Assembly (NCBI RefSeq): GCF_022815645.1
Contig: NZ_JALGRO010000004.1
Coordinates: forward strand, 189,436 to 253,435
Source: Curtobacterium sp. VKM Ac-2922
GTDB lineage: Bacteria; Actinomycetota; Actinomycetes; Actinomycetales; Microbacteriaceae
Direction: 5' to 3'
Length of the DNA: 64,000 nucleotides
The notes beneath the pieces were generated by a model. It was not told where the DNA came from. It saw only the letters and a list, made by a program, of their open reading frames with translations, and did not search any database. Within the stretch, counting starts at the first letter, position 1; each line of letters opens with the position of its first letter. Of this stretch, positions 1 to 8,427 are shown in pieces. Position numbers and translations under genes: made by a program.

Positions 1-247
1 CGCCGAGCCCGGCGAACGGTTCGACGACCTGCTGACGATCCACGACCCCGGCAAGTCGGTGTCCAAGACCCACCTGGAGATCGGTCGGGACGGGAACGAC
101 CTGTGGGTGTCCGACCGGTTCTCCGGGAACGGCTCGGTCATCCGCCACATCGACGGCTCGATCCGTCGGTGCGAACCCGGACGCCGCTACCGCGTCGAAC
201 GCGGCGCGCGGGTGGACATCGGCGAGCAGTTCTTCCTCGTGCAGTAG
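1..247 (+). CDS. C-terminal fragment of an FHA-domain protein (5' end outside window)
   Basis: The reading frame is open from the window edge (first full codon at base 2) to a TAG at 245-247. The visible 81 residues contain the end of a forkhead-associated (FHA) fold: a KSVSKTHLEI strand-loop followed by LWVSDRFSGNGS, matching the conserved SR/KxH and D-x-x-S/T-x-NG positions that bind phosphothreonine peptides. FHA domains act as readers of Ser/Thr kinase signalling in actinobacteria. The protein ends right after the FHA domain, so FHA is its C-terminal module. What lies upstream cannot be seen. The hydrophobic hypothetical gene 93 bases downstream on the same strand may belong to the same unit. 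Confidence 0.75.
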   Translation, partial: AEPGERFDDLLTIHDPGKSVSKTHLEIGRDGNDLWVSDRFSGNGSVIRHIDGSIRRCEPGRRYRVERGARVDIGEQFFLVQ

Positions 248-339
248 GTCTTCCTCCACAGGCCGTCCGGCGTCCGCGGTCATCCACCGTGGACGCCGGT
301 GTCCTGCCCCGGGATGTGACGCTGCGCTGAGATCGTCCC

Positions 340-1131
340 GTGTCGACCCTGATCCTCCGCGTGGCCCTCGTCGTGGTCGCGGTCCTGCTCGCATTCGCGC
401 CGAGCATCGTCGCGACCACGACCGGCGTGACCCGCACCGCGGGCGCTGCGCACGGCGGGGTGATCGCCTGCGCCGTCGTCCTCGGGCTCGTCGCCCTGGT
501 CGTGCGGACCGACGACCAGGACCGGTCGCCACCGGTGGTCGACACCGTCGACCCGGTGCCGTGGTTCGACCCCGTCGACCCGGTGCCGTGGGTCGACCCC
601 ATCGACGATCCGGACACGCCCAGCGAGCCCTGGGACCCATCGGACCGTGCCAGGGCCAGCGTGTCCAGCACGCCGTGGTCGGTCCCGGTCGGGCTCGAGC
701 ACGACGGCACGCCGGTCACCCTCGACAGCACGACGGGCATCGTGGTGATCGGACACGGGGCCCTGGCCGTGGCGGTCTTCTCCGCGGTGGTGATCGCCGT
801 GGCGCGGTGCGCCTCGGCCGCAGACGACGTCCGGACGGCCCTGGCGGACGACCTGCCCTCGCCGGACGACGGCCGAGTCCTGCCGGGTGCCGTCCGTCGT
901 GCGGCGACCGGACTCGGCCCGGGCACGGCTGTGGCGGTGCTGCTCGACGACCGGGGGGTGCGGATCGGTTCCGTGGTCCTGGTGCCTGATCTGGGCTCCG
1001 TCCCGCGGCAGGCCGGCCCCACGCTCGACGTCACGCGGTACGGGTGTTCGGCACGGCCAGACCCCCGGTCAGCACGAGGACAGCGCATCGCGCCCGCGCT
1101 GCCCGCCCTCGAACGACCAGGCGCCACGTGA
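340..1131 (+). CDS. Hypothetical two-segment membrane protein with Asp-Pro-Trp repeat
   Basis: Unrecognised 263-residue protein read from a GTG. Residues about 5-27 and 40-57 are hydrophobic and look like a hairpin of two membrane helices. They are followed by an acidic, proline-rich linker in which VDPVPW occurs twice, encoded by a 27-base tandem repeat. The C-terminal half contains PVGLEHDGTPVTLD, then TGIVVIGHGALA and GPGTAVAVLLDDRGVRIG. This loosely resembles the entry to an ATPase domain of FtsK/SpoIIIE-type proteins, but without a GKS/T P-loop, so an ATPase role is not supported. It follows an FHA-domain gene. The high-GC frame has the codon bias of real genes, but the start codon is uncertain. 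Confidence 0.55.
   Translation: MSTLILRVALVVVAVLLAFAPSIVATTTGVTRTAGAAHGGVIACAVVLGLVALVVRTDDQDRSPPVVDTVDPVPWFDPVDPVPWVDPIDDPDTPSEPWDPSDRARASVSSTPWSVPVGLEHDGTPVTLDSTTGIVVIGHGALAVAVFSAVVIAVARCASAADDVRTALADDLPSPDDGRVLPGAVRRAATGLGPGTAVAVLLDDRGVRIGSVVLVPDLGSVPRQAGPTLDVTRYGCSARPDPRSARGQRIAPALPALERPGAT
547..600 (+). repeat. 27-bp tandem repeat x2 inside the hypothetical membrane gene
   Basis: Bases 547-573 and 574-600 differ at a single position. Each unit encodes VDPVPW(F/V)DP, so the duplication keeps frame and lengthens the acidic linker. Confidence 0.85.
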
Positions 1132-1139
1132 CGCCTGCA

Positions 1140-1193
1140 GCGCCGGCGGCCCCCAACGGGCACACAGCGCCGGCGACCGCCAACGGGCCCACA
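1140..1193. repeat. 27-bp imperfect tandem repeat x2 in the convergent intergenic region
   Basis: Bases 1140-1166 and 1167-1193 match at 24 of 27 positions, and a partial third unit follows. The repeat fills most of the gap between the hypothetical membrane gene (+) and asparaginase gene (-). No function is evident. Confidence 0.7.
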
Positions 1194-1217
1194 CCGCCGG
1201 CCGAACCGTGGCGCCGC

Positions 1218-2210
1218 TCAGCGCAGCCCGGCCCCGATCCGTACGGCGCCGACGGGTACGCCCCCACCCAGCACCTTCTCGCCCGTGGCGTCCATGACGT
1301 CCGCCACCCCCTCGGCTGCGACGACGCCGTTCCGCTCCAGCAGCGTCAGCGCAGCGAGCGTGCCAGCTCGCAGGGCCCCGTCCAGCACCTTCACCACGAC
1401 GGCCGCTCCGCCCGGCATCGCCATCATCATGACGCCCTCGGCGCCGAGCTTGGCCACCAGACCGAGCCGCTCGATCGTGACGGTGTTCGCGCGTCCGACG
1501 CCGTCGATCGCCCACGGGTGCGCGAGCACGGCGTCCGTCAGCGCGGCGGTGTCAGCGTCACGACGCTGCACGACGGTGGCGATGCCGCGCGCCATGGCGC
1601 CGAAGGTCAAGGGGAACACCGGCGCCCCGCACCCGTCGATGCCGACCACGTCGACGGTCTCGCCGGTCAGGTCCTCGACCGTGGCACGCACGGCCTGCTG
1701 CATCGGGTGGTCGATCTCCAGGTACGTCGACTCGTCCCAGCCGTTCACCCGGCACGCGGCGAGCATGCCCGCGTGCTTGCCCGAGCAGTTCATGGTCAGG
1801 CGCCGTGGCCCGGTCATCCCCCGCGCTGTCGCGCGGTCGTACGGCATGTCCGGCGGGCACCCCAGGTCGTCCTCGACGTGGTCGTAGGCGTGCAGCATGT
1901 GCTCGACCACTGCCTGGTGCGAGGGCGTGCCCGCATGGCTCGCCGTCGTCAGGACCAGCTCTTCGGCCTGGAACACCGCGCCGCTGCGACGGATCGCCAG
2001 GGCCTGGAACGGTTTCATGGTCGAGCGCGGGTAGATGCTCGCGCTGACGTCCCCGACCGAGTCGATGACCGCGCCCGAGGCGTCCACGACGATCCCTGCG
2101 CCGATGTGCCGGCTCTCGTCGAACCCCGAGCGCTCCAGCACCGCCAGCTCGACGGACCCCTCGGCGGTGAGAGGATGGCGGTCGGTGCGGACCTCGGTGT
2201 TCTCCGTCAT
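1218..2210 (-). CDS. L-asparaginase II, thermolabile (Rhizobium-type) family
   Basis: 330 residues, the usual size for the Asparaginase_II family (Pfam PF06089), which hydrolyses L-asparagine to aspartate and ammonia and is unrelated in sequence to E. coli AnsA/AnsB. Family hallmarks are visible: YPRSTMKPFQALA near residues 60-72, the TASHAGTPSH segment, MNCSGKHAGML near residues 138-148, and GIDGCGAP in the second half. No signal peptide is seen, so it is cytoplasmic. The ATG at 2210 is favoured because a TACGAT hexamer lies six bases upstream on the minus strand, predicting a leaderless mRNA. It is transcribed alone, divergently from the OsmC gene. Confidence 0.88.
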   Translation of the reverse strand: MTENTEVRTDRHPLTAEGSVELAVLERSGFDESRHIGAGIVVDASGAVIDSVGDVSASIYPRSTMKPFQALAIRRSGAVFQAEELVLTTASHAGTPSHQAVVEHMLHAYDHVEDDLGCPPDMPYDRATARGMTGPRRLTMNCSGKHAGMLAACRVNGWDESTYLEIDHPMQQAVRATVEDLTGETVDVVGIDGCGAPVFPLTFGAMARGIATVVQRRDADTAALTDAVLAHPWAIDGVGRANTVTIERLGLVAKLGAEGVMMMAMPGGAAVVVKVLDGALRAGTLAALTLLERNGVVAAEGVADVMDATGEKVLGGGVPVGAVRIGAGLR

Positions 2211-2216
2211 GCAGTG

Positions 2217-2222
2217 ATCGTA
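2217..2222 (-). promoter_or_regulatory. -10 element (TACGAT) for leaderless asparaginase mRNA
   Basis: TACGAT on the minus strand ends six bases before the ATG at 2210, which puts the transcription start at or next to the start codon. No ribosome binding site is present. Confidence 0.55.
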
Positions 2223-2286
2223 CCGAGCGGCCCGAGCCGCTCAGGCACGGACGACGGACACGACCACCGCCACGACAGGAGCCGAC

Positions 2287-2808
2287 ATGCACGACCACAC
2301 CTACCAGGTATCGGTGCGCTGGACCGGAGACCGGGGCACCGGCACGACCGGGTACCGTGAGTACGGACGTGACCACGTGGTGTCCGCGTCGGGCAAGCAC
2401 GACCTGCTCGGCTCGGCCGACCCGACCTTCCGGGGCGACCGCGACCGTTGGAACCCCGAGGAACTCCTGACCGCGGCGCTGGCGCAGTGCCACATGCTCA
2501 GCTACCTGCACGTCGCGGTCACCGAGGGCTTCACGGTGCTGGCGTACGAGGACCGTGCCACGGCAGCGCTCAACCTCAACCGCGACGGCTCCGGAGAGAT
2601 CACCGGCGCGACGCTGCACCCCGTCGTCACGATCGCCGAGCCGGACCGGGTCGCCGACGCCGAAGCCGCGCACGCCACCGCGAACGGCCTGTGCTTCATC
2701 GCGCGCTCCGTGGCGTTCCCGGTCCACCACGAGGCGCTCGTCCGAGTGCGGGAGACGGACTCCGACGCGGCACTCGGAGCGGACTCTTCGACACGTGCGG
2801 CAGACTGA
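2287..2808 (+). CDS. OsmC/Ohr-family peroxidase-like protein
   Basis: 173 residues of the OsmC fold, thiol-dependent peroxidases that reduce organic hydroperoxides. The two family cysteines are present: one in ALAQCHMLSYLH (about residue 70) and one in NGLCFIARS (about residue 137). The preceding RWNPEELLTAALA segment is also typical. Cytoplasmic, no signal peptide. An AGGAG-like ribosome binding site precedes the ATG. The sequence is closer to the general OsmC/YhfA type than to Ohr, so the physiological substrate is uncertain. The downstream FKBP lipoprotein gene starts six bases after the stop, so the two may be co-transcribed. Confidence 0.85.
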   Translation: MHDHTYQVSVRWTGDRGTGTTGYREYGRDHVVSASGKHDLLGSADPTFRGDRDRWNPEELLTAALAQCHMLSYLHVAVTEGFTVLAYEDRATAALNLNRDGSGEITGATLHPVVTIAEPDRVADAEAAHATANGLCFIARSVAFPVHHEALVRVRETDSDAALGADSSTRAAD

Positions 2809-2814
2809 CTCCCC

Positions 2815-3783
2815 GTGAAGCGTCTCCGCCTGCTCCCGATCGCCCTCGTTCCCGTCGTCGTCCTGGGCCTCGCCGCCTGTTCGGGGTCCGGCTCGGGTGG
2901 CGCCTCGTCGTCCCCGTCCGCCTCGGCAAGCGCCTCGACCGCAGCGATCACCAGCTGCCCGAAGCCCGGCAAGGCGTCCGCCGCGATCGACGTCTCGGGC
3001 GACTTCGGCGGCACGACCGCGCCCACGGTCACCTTCGACAAGGGCCTGAAGGCGTCACCGCCGCAGGCCACGACCGTGACCAAGGGCACCGGCGCCGACC
3101 TGAAGGAGGGCGACTACGTCCAGGTCGCCTACAGCGTCTACCAGGCGTCCGACGTCAAGAAGCTCGGCACCGTGGGCTTCGACCAGGGCAACGCCCAGGT
3201 GCTGTCGGTCGGTGGCAGTGGCTTCGGCGCCCTGCTGTCCTGCGCGCACGTCGGGGACCGCATCGCTGCGATCGGTGCCTCGGCAGCGCTCGGCTTCAAC
3301 ACCGGCGGCAACATCGTCGTCGTGGCCGACGTCATCGCGCAGACCCCGACGAAGTCCACCGGCACCCCGCAGACCCAGAACCCGAAGCTCCCCACGGTGA
3401 AGGACAAGGCGGACGGCGAGCCGGAGATCACGATCCCCGACGTCGACGCACCGACCACGACCACCGCCGAGGTCATCAAGCAGGGCGACGGAGCCACCAT
3501 CGCCGAGGGCGACACCGCGCTGGTGCAGTACAAGGGCGTGCTCTACAAGGGGGGCAAGGAGTTCGACTCCTCGTGGTCGAAGGGCGCCCCGACGACCTTC
3601 ACGATCTCGAGCGGTGGACTCATCCAGGGCTTCGTGAAGGGTCTGGTCGGCCAGAAGATCGGCTCGCAGGTGATGATCGTCGTCACGCCCGAGGACGGCT
3701 ACGGCGCCAACCCCCGAGAAGGTTCGAACATCCCGAAGAACGCGACGCTCGTCTTCGTCGTCGATCTCCTCGCCAAGGGCTGA
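2815..3783 (+). CDS. FKBP-type peptidyl-prolyl cis-trans isomerase lipoprotein
   Basis: 322 residues from a GTG. A lipoprotein signal is clear: KRLR, a hydrophobic stretch, then the lipobox LAAC with Cys21, followed by a Ser/Gly-rich linker, so the protein is exported and membrane-anchored. Two FKBP-like segments follow. The first (about residues 75-175) is divergent, with GDYVQVAYSVYQ. The second (about 220-322) is canonical, with ALVQYKGVLYKGGKEFDSSW, LIQGFVKGLVGQKIGS and PEDGYG. It probably assists folding of secreted proteins by prolyl isomerisation. The gene ends at a strong hairpin that also serves the convergent gene. Confidence 0.9.
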   Translation: MKRLRLLPIALVPVVVLGLAACSGSGSGGASSSPSASASASTAAITSCPKPGKASAAIDVSGDFGGTTAPTVTFDKGLKASPPQATTVTKGTGADLKEGDYVQVAYSVYQASDVKKLGTVGFDQGNAQVLSVGGSGFGALLSCAHVGDRIAAIGASAALGFNTGGNIVVVADVIAQTPTKSTGTPQTQNPKLPTVKDKADGEPEITIPDVDAPTTTTAEVIKQGDGATIAEGDTALVQYKGVLYKGGKEFDSSWSKGAPTTFTISSGGLIQGFVKGLVGQKIGSQVMIVVTPEDGYGANPREGSNIPKNATLVFVVDLLAKG

Positions 3784-3797
3784 CATCGCCTTTTCTG

Positions 3798-3830
3798 AGG
3801 GCCGGCGGCGCACGATGCGCCGCCGGCCCT
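3798..3830. terminator. Bidirectional hairpin terminator, perfect 15-bp stem
   Basis: Bases 3798-3812 pair perfectly with 3816-3830 across a 3-base loop. It lies between the 3' ends of the convergent FKBP (+) and small secreted protein (-) genes. There is no clean T-run, as is common in GC-rich actinobacteria. Confidence 0.8.
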
Positions 3831-3848
3831 GCTGGTTCAAGATCGTCG

Positions 3849-4340
3849 TCAGCGAGCGATCTTGACGACCGTGACCGGCTTGCTCCAGCTGACCGAGACC
3901 CCCGGGTTGTAGTTGTAGCCCGCTCCGTTCGATGCGGAATAGCTCGTCCGGCGGTCGCCCGCGCTCACCCGCACGATGTTCCTCCAAGTGCCGGTCTTCG
4001 TGCCACTCCCGGTGTACCCGTAGGGTGTTCCGGTCGACGAGTTCATGCACGCGCTCGCGGTCGTGCATCCCGGTCCGACGGACGCCAGTGCGCGCTCGGT
4101 TGACCGGAACGCTGCGAGGACCCGGCCGGTGTCCGGGTCGACGAGTGCCTCGACGCTCCCACCGCCTGTGAGGATCCGCTCCGCCTCGGCTGGTGACTGT
4201 GTCGTGGCCAGCACGGCGAGACGAATGCTGACCTCCTGTGGCGGTGACGTCGCGGCTGTCGCATTGGCCGCTTGGGGCGCGATCACGAGTCCTGCGGCGA
4301 CGATGGCGGCGCAGGTCACGGCGGCGAGTTTCTTGTTCAT
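3849..4340 (-). CDS. Small secreted protein of unknown function
   Basis: 163 residues. A classical signal peptide is present (MNKK, hydrophobic core of about 18 residues, then a probable cleavage at ANA). The mature part has an acidic N-terminal half. One possible disulfide pair, CTTASAC, precedes a Tyr/Ser/Gly-rich, beta-strand-like C-terminus ([24 protein letters not shown]). No family is recognised. It resembles small secreted beta-sandwich or bacteriocin-like proteins only in general character. The start at 4340 is set by a GGGAGGA ribosome binding site eight bases upstream. The frame stays open further upstream, but that extension runs antisense to dxr. The 5' flank is less GC-rich than its surroundings. 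Confidence 0.7.
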   Translation of the reverse strand: MNKKLAAVTCAAIVAAGLVIAPQAANATAATSPPQEVSIRLAVLATTQSPAEAERILTGGGSVEALVDPDTGRVLAAFRSTERALASVGPGCTTASACMNSSTGTPYGYTGSGTKTGTWRNIVRVSAGDRRTSYSASNGAGYNYNPGVSVSWSKPVTVVKIAR

Positions 4341-4442
4341 GATGTCCTCCCTCAGGACCGATCTGGTCATCGGCAACATATCGGTGTGCTCGACGCTTGC
4401 GCAGTCGATATCCGAGAAGACGAATAGACCCTCCCGCATCGG

Positions 4443-4448
4443 TACATT
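4443..4448 (+). promoter_or_regulatory. -10 element (TACATT) for dxr
   Basis: TACATT ends seven bases before the dxr ATG at 4456 with no Shine-Dalgarno between, consistent with a leaderless transcript. Confidence 0.5.
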
Positions 4449-4455
4449 GAGTCCC

Positions 4456-5550
4456 ATGCAGACCCCCACTGAGCGCCGGCGCGTCGTCCTCCTCGGCAGC
4501 ACCGGGTCGATCGGCACCCAGGCGCTCGACGTCGTCCGCCGCAACCCCGACCGGTTCCAGGTGGTCGGACTGACCGCGGGCCGCAACACCGCACTGCTGC
4601 AGGACCAGGCCGAGGCCTTCGGCGTCCGGGCGACCGCTGTCGGTGCCGCCGATGCCGAGCGGCTGGTCCGCGACGTCGAGGCGGACGTCGTCCTGAACGG
4701 CATCACCGGTTCGGTGGGGCTCGGTCCGACGCTCGCGACGCTCGAGACGGGCGCGACGCTCGCACTGGCGAACAAGGAGAGCCTGATCGTCGGCGGTCCG
4801 CTCGTGCAGGCCGCGGCATCGCCCGGCCAGATCGTCCCCGTCGACAGCGAGCACTCCGCGATCGCCCAGGCGTTGCGGTCCGGCGCCGAGTCCGAGGTCC
4901 GGCGGCTGGTCCTCACGGCCAGCGGCGGTCCGTTCCGGGGCCGTTCGCGCGACGAGCTCCGCGACGTCACCCCGGCGCAGGCGCTCGCGCACCCCACGTG
5001 GGACATGGGCCTCGTCGTGACGACCAACTCGGCGACGCTCGTCAACAAGGGCCTCGAGGTCATCGAGGCGCACCTGCTGTTCGGCGTTCCCTACGACCGG
5101 ATCGACGTGACCGTGCACGCCCAGTCGATCGTGCACTCCATGGTCGAGTTCACCGACGGCTCGACGATCGCCCAGGCGTCGCCGCCGGACATGCGGCTGC
5201 CGATCGCCCTCGGCCTGGCCTGGCCCGACCGGGTCCCGGACGTCGGCGTCCCGCTCGACTGGACCACCGCCAGCACGTGGACGTTCGAGCCACTCGACGC
5301 CGATGCGTTCGGCGCGGTCGCGCTGGCCAAGCGGGTGGGCGAACTCGGCGGCACGTTCCCGGCGGTCTTCAACGCCGCCAACGAGCAGGCCGTCGCCGCG
5401 TTCCACGCCGGAGCGATCGGCTTCCTCGACATCGTCGACACGGTCGAGCGCGTCGTCGAGTCGCACACGCCGGGGGAGTCCTCGCTGCAGGGCGTCCTGG
5501 CAGCCGAGCGGTGGGCACGCGACGCGGCGGACCGCGCACTGGCCCGCTGA
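4456..5550 (+). CDS. dxr: 1-deoxy-D-xylulose 5-phosphate reductoisomerase
   Basis: 364 residues. It converts DXP to 2-C-methyl-D-erythritol 4-phosphate with NADPH, the first committed step of the MEP isoprenoid pathway. The N-terminal Rossmann motif [16 protein letters not shown] (about residues 11-26), the substrate loop NKESLI (residue 106 on) and the metal site PVDSEHSAI (about residues 127-135) are all present, as is a GxxMDMG-like segment (TWDMGLV). ATG 4456 is chosen because the Rossmann strand starts right after it and a -10 hexamer sits seven bases upstream. The longer upstream frame is antisense to the secreted-protein gene. It leads the dxr-rseP...ispG group. Confidence 0.95.
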   Translation: MQTPTERRRVVLLGSTGSIGTQALDVVRRNPDRFQVVGLTAGRNTALLQDQAEAFGVRATAVGAADAERLVRDVEADVVLNGITGSVGLGPTLATLETGATLALANKESLIVGGPLVQAAASPGQIVPVDSEHSAIAQALRSGAESEVRRLVLTASGGPFRGRSRDELRDVTPAQALAHPTWDMGLVVTTNSATLVNKGLEVIEAHLLFGVPYDRIDVTVHAQSIVHSMVEFTDGSTIAQASPPDMRLPIALGLAWPDRVPDVGVPLDWTTASTWTFEPLDADAFGAVALAKRVGELGGTFPAVFNAANEQAVAAFHAGAIGFLDIVDTVERVVESHTPGESSLQGVLAAERWARDAADRALAR

Positions 5551-5625
5551 CGCTGGTCCGGCAACGGACAGGAGGCCCGGCGGACCCCGCAGCGCACGCT
5601 CGGCTCGTTCACCGGCAACGTCCCG

Positions 5626-5631
5626 TACGCT
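5626..5631 (+). promoter_or_regulatory. -10 element (TACGCT) for rseP
   Basis: TACGCT ends six bases before the GTG at 5638, the leaderless spacing seen repeatedly in this window. Confidence 0.5.
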
Positions 5632-5637
5632 GCTGCG

Positions 5638-6966
5638 GTGACCGTCGGATCCGTGCTCCTCTTCGTCCTCGGCGTGGTCGTCTTCATCGTCGGCCTGCTG
5701 GTCTCGATCGGGCTCCACGAGCTCGGTCACCTCGCCTTCGCGAAGCTGTTCCGCGTCAAGGTGACGCAGTACTCGCTCGGCTTCGGCAAGACCATCTGGT
5801 CGTTCCGACGGGGTGAGACCGAGTACGGCATCCGACCGATCCTGCTCGGTGGCTACATCTCGATGGTCGGCATGCTCAAGCCTCGGGCGTCCGGTCGCGC
5901 GATCACGAACACGGGCATGTACAGCGCGTTCGTCCAGGACGCCCGCCAGGCCAGCGCCGAGCAGATCGCCGAGTCCGGTGGCGACGACTCGCGGGCGTTC
6001 TACCGGCTGACGCCGTGGAAGCGCATCATCGTGATGGTCGCCGGCCCGGCCATGAACCTGGTGATCGGCGTCGTCCTGTTCGGCGTGCTGCTGGTCGGCT
6101 TCGGCGCCCCCACCACGACCTTCACGTCGAGCGTCGACTGTGTCCTGCCGACGACCCAGTCGACCCGGTGCTCGTCGGGCGACGCGGTCTCACCGGCGAA
6201 GGAAGCCGGCATCCGTGCCGGTGACGTCGTCGTCGCGGTGGACGGTACCCAGGACCCGACCATCACGCAGGTCTCGGACGTCTTCCAGAAGTCCGCGGGC
6301 AAGCAGGTCACGGTCGTCGTCGAGCGTGACGGTGAGCGGAAGACCCTGCAGGTCACGCCGGCGCTCGCGACGCGCGACGTGTACGACGCCTCGGGCAAGA
6401 TCGTCGAGCAGGCCGACGGCACCGCGAAGACGCAGCAGGTCGGCGTGGTCGGGGTGTCCATCGGCCAGACCCTGGTGCGGCAGTCGCCCGCCGCGGTGCT
6501 GCCGGCGACCGGTGCACAGATCGGGGCGTCCGCGCACCTGATCATCGACCTGCCGCAGCGCCTGGTCGCCGTGTGGAACGCGGCCTTCGGGTCCCAGGCC
6601 CGTTCGGCGGACAGCCCCGTGTCGGTGGTCGGCGTCGGCCGGGCGATCGGCACGGTGTCCTCGATGAGCGGCGTCCCGGTGGTCGACAAGGTCTACACGA
6701 TCCTCGGGCTGCTGGCCTCGTTGAACATCGGCCTGTTCGTGCTGAACATGGTGCCGCTGCTGCCGCTCGACGGTGGCCACATCGCGGGCGCCCTGTGGGA
6801 GTCGGTGAAGCGCCGGTCGTTCAAGCTCGTCGGCAAGGCGGACCCGGGCCCCATCGACCTGGCGAAGACCATGCCGCTCACGATGGTCGTCGTCGTGCTG
6901 CTCGCCGGCATGAGCGCCCTGCTCATCTACGCCGACATCGTGCGGCCGGTCAACCTGTTCGGGTAG
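5638..6966 (+). CDS. rseP: Site-2 intramembrane metalloprotease (RseP/Rip1 family)
   Basis: 442 residues, M50 family. The zinc site HELGH is at residues 27-31 in the first membrane helix. A PDZ domain occupies about residues 185-270 (AGIRAGDVVVAVDG). The second active-site motif, NMVPLLPLDGG, is near residue 370 in a C-terminal membrane helix. The family cleaves membrane-embedded anti-sigma factors and other substrates after a first extracytoplasmic cut; Rip1 of Mycobacterium is the characterised relative. Its placement between dxr and ispG is the standard actinobacterial context, although ispG is displaced here by two inserted genes. Translation starts at a GTG with no ribosome binding site. 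Confidence 0.93.
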   Translation: MTVGSVLLFVLGVVVFIVGLLVSIGLHELGHLAFAKLFRVKVTQYSLGFGKTIWSFRRGETEYGIRPILLGGYISMVGMLKPRASGRAITNTGMYSAFVQDARQASAEQIAESGGDDSRAFYRLTPWKRIIVMVAGPAMNLVIGVVLFGVLLVGFGAPTTTFTSSVDCVLPTTQSTRCSSGDAVSPAKEAGIRAGDVVVAVDGTQDPTITQVSDVFQKSAGKQVTVVVERDGERKTLQVTPALATRDVYDASGKIVEQADGTAKTQQVGVVGVSIGQTLVRQSPAAVLPATGAQIGASAHLIIDLPQRLVAVWNAAFGSQARSADSPVSVVGVGRAIGTVSSMSGVPVVDKVYTILGLLASLNIGLFVLNMVPLLPLDGGHIAGALWESVKRRSFKLVGKADPGPIDLAKTMPLTMVVVVLLAGMSALLIYADIVRPVNLFG

Positions 6967-6969
6967 CAC

Positions 6970-6975
6970 TACGCT
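6970..6975 (+). promoter_or_regulatory. -10 element (TACGCT) for the NCS1 permease gene
   Basis: TACGCT ends six bases before ATG 6982. It starts only four bases after the rseP stop codon begins, so the permease-hydrolase pair has its own promoter. Confidence 0.55.
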
Positions 6976-6981
6976 CGGCGC

Positions 6982-8427
6982 ATGAGCACAGCGCCCGACG
7001 TCCGGACCGTGGAACTGCAGGGCACCGACGTCATCGCCGAGTCCGAACGCAAGGGCCGCCCGAGCGGACTGTTCTGGCCGTGGTTCGCCGCCAACATCTC
7101 GGTGCTCGGCCTGAGCTACGGCTCGTTCGTGCTCGGCTTCGGCATCTCCCTGGCGCAGGCGACGATCGTGACGGTCGTCGGTGTGGTGTTCTCGTTCCTG
7201 CTGTGCGGGATCGTCGCCATCGCCGGCAAGCGCGGCTCGGCACCGACCATGGTCCTCAGCCGCGCCGCGTTCGGGGTCCGCGGCAACCGGCTGCCCTCGT
7301 TCCTCAGCTGGGTCCTCACCGTCGGATGGGAGACCGCGCTGGCCTCGTTGGCCGTGCTCGCCACGTCGACGGTGTTCCGCGAGCTCGGCTGGGACGACGG
7401 TGTGGTGACGAAGCTCGTGGCCCTGGTGGTCGTCGCCGCGCTGGTCATCGGCGCGGGCATCGCCGGGTTCGACGTGATCATGCGGTTGCAGACCTGGATC
7501 ACGGTCATCACCGCCGTGCTGACCGTCGTCTACATCGTCCTGGCTGCTCCGTCCATCGACCTCGGCGCCCTCGCAGCGCTGCCGGCTGGCAGCGCCCAGC
7601 AGGTCATCGGGGCCCTCGTCCTGGTGATGACGGGGTTCGGCCTCGGCTGGGTCAACGCCGCCGCGGACTACTCGCGGTACCTGCCCCGCACGGCCTCGAC
7701 GCGCGGCGTGGTCGGCTGGACGACGTTCGGCGGCGCCCTGGCACCGGCGATCCTCGTCGTCATCGGGGTCCTGCTCGCCGGGTCGTCGAAGCAGCTGAAC
7801 ACCGCGATCGGCGCCGACCCGATCGGTGCGCTGACCACCCTGCTGCCGGTCTGGTTCCTCGTCCCGTTCGCGATCGTGGCGATCCTGGGGCTGGTCGGCG
7901 GCGCGGTCCTCGACATCTACTCGTCGGGCCTGGCGCTGCTGAGCGCGGGCGTCCGGATCCCGCGGCCCGTCGCCGCCGGGGTGGACGGTGTGTTCATGAT
8001 CGCCGGCGCGATCTACGTCGTGTTCTTCGCATCGGACTTCATCTCGCCGTTCCAGGCGTTCCTGGTCACCCTCGGCGTGCCGGTCGCCGCGTGGTGCGGT
8101 GTCTTCGTCGCCGACGTCCTGCTGCGCCGGACGGCGTACGCCGAGGACGAGCTGTTCGACCGACGCGGGCGGTACGGCGACGTCCGCTGGAGTGCGATCG
8201 GCCTGGTCCTGCTCGGGACCGCCCTGGGCTGGGGCCTCGTCACGAACACGTACGGGGTGCCCTCGTGGCTCAACTGGCAGGGCTACCTGCTCGAGCCGTT
8301 CGGCCTGGGCGGGCGGACCGGCGCGTGGGCGTACGCCAACCTCGGCGTGCTGGTCGCACTGGTGGTCGGGTTCCTCGGCACCCTCGCCACACGGGGCTCG
8401 ATCCGACGCCAGGAGCACAGCGCGTGA
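6982..8427 (+). CDS. NCS1-family nucleobase/cytosine-type permease
   Basis: 481 residues, about twelve hydrophobic membrane segments. The N-terminus carries the NCS1 signature region (GLFWPWFAANISVLGLSYGS, about residues 31-50), and GWVNAAADYSRYLPR (around residues 220-234) is typical of cytosine/purine permeases such as CodB. NCS1 carriers import nucleobases, hydantoins, thiamine precursors or related heterocycles with Na+ or H+. The stop overlaps the GTG of the downstream cysteine hydrolase by four bases, so the pair is one operon and the imported compound is probably a substrate, or gives rise to one, for that hydrolase. The exact substrate cannot be read from the sequence. Confidence 0.88.
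   Translation: MSTAPDVRTVELQGTDVIAESERKGRPSGLFWPWFAANISVLGLSYGSFVLGFGISLAQATIVTVVGVVFSFLLCGIVAIAGKRGSAPTMVLSRAAFGVRGNRLPSFLSWVLTVGWETALASLAVLATSTVFRELGWDDGVVTKLVALVVVAALVIGAGIAGFDVIMRLQTWITVITAVLTVVYIVLAAPSIDLGALAALPAGSAQQVIGALVLVMTGFGLGWVNAAADYSRYLPRTASTRGVVGWTTFGGALAPAILVVIGVLLAGSSKQLNTAIGADPIGALTTLLPVWFLVPFAIVAILGLVGGAVLDIYSSGLALLSAGVRIPRPVAAGVDGVFMIAGAIYVVFFASDFISPFQAFLVTLGVPVAAWCGVFVADVLLRRTAYAEDELFDRRGRYGDVRWSAIGLVLLGTALGWGLVTNTYGVPSWLNWQGYLLEPFGLGGRTGAWAYANLGVLVALVVGFLGTLATRGSIRRQEHSA

Noticed and set aside
4341..5063. N-terminal extension of the small secreted protein running antisense through dxr
   Set aside because: The extension is antisense to conserved Dxr sequence. The ATG at 4340 has a good ribosome binding site and begins a signal peptide.
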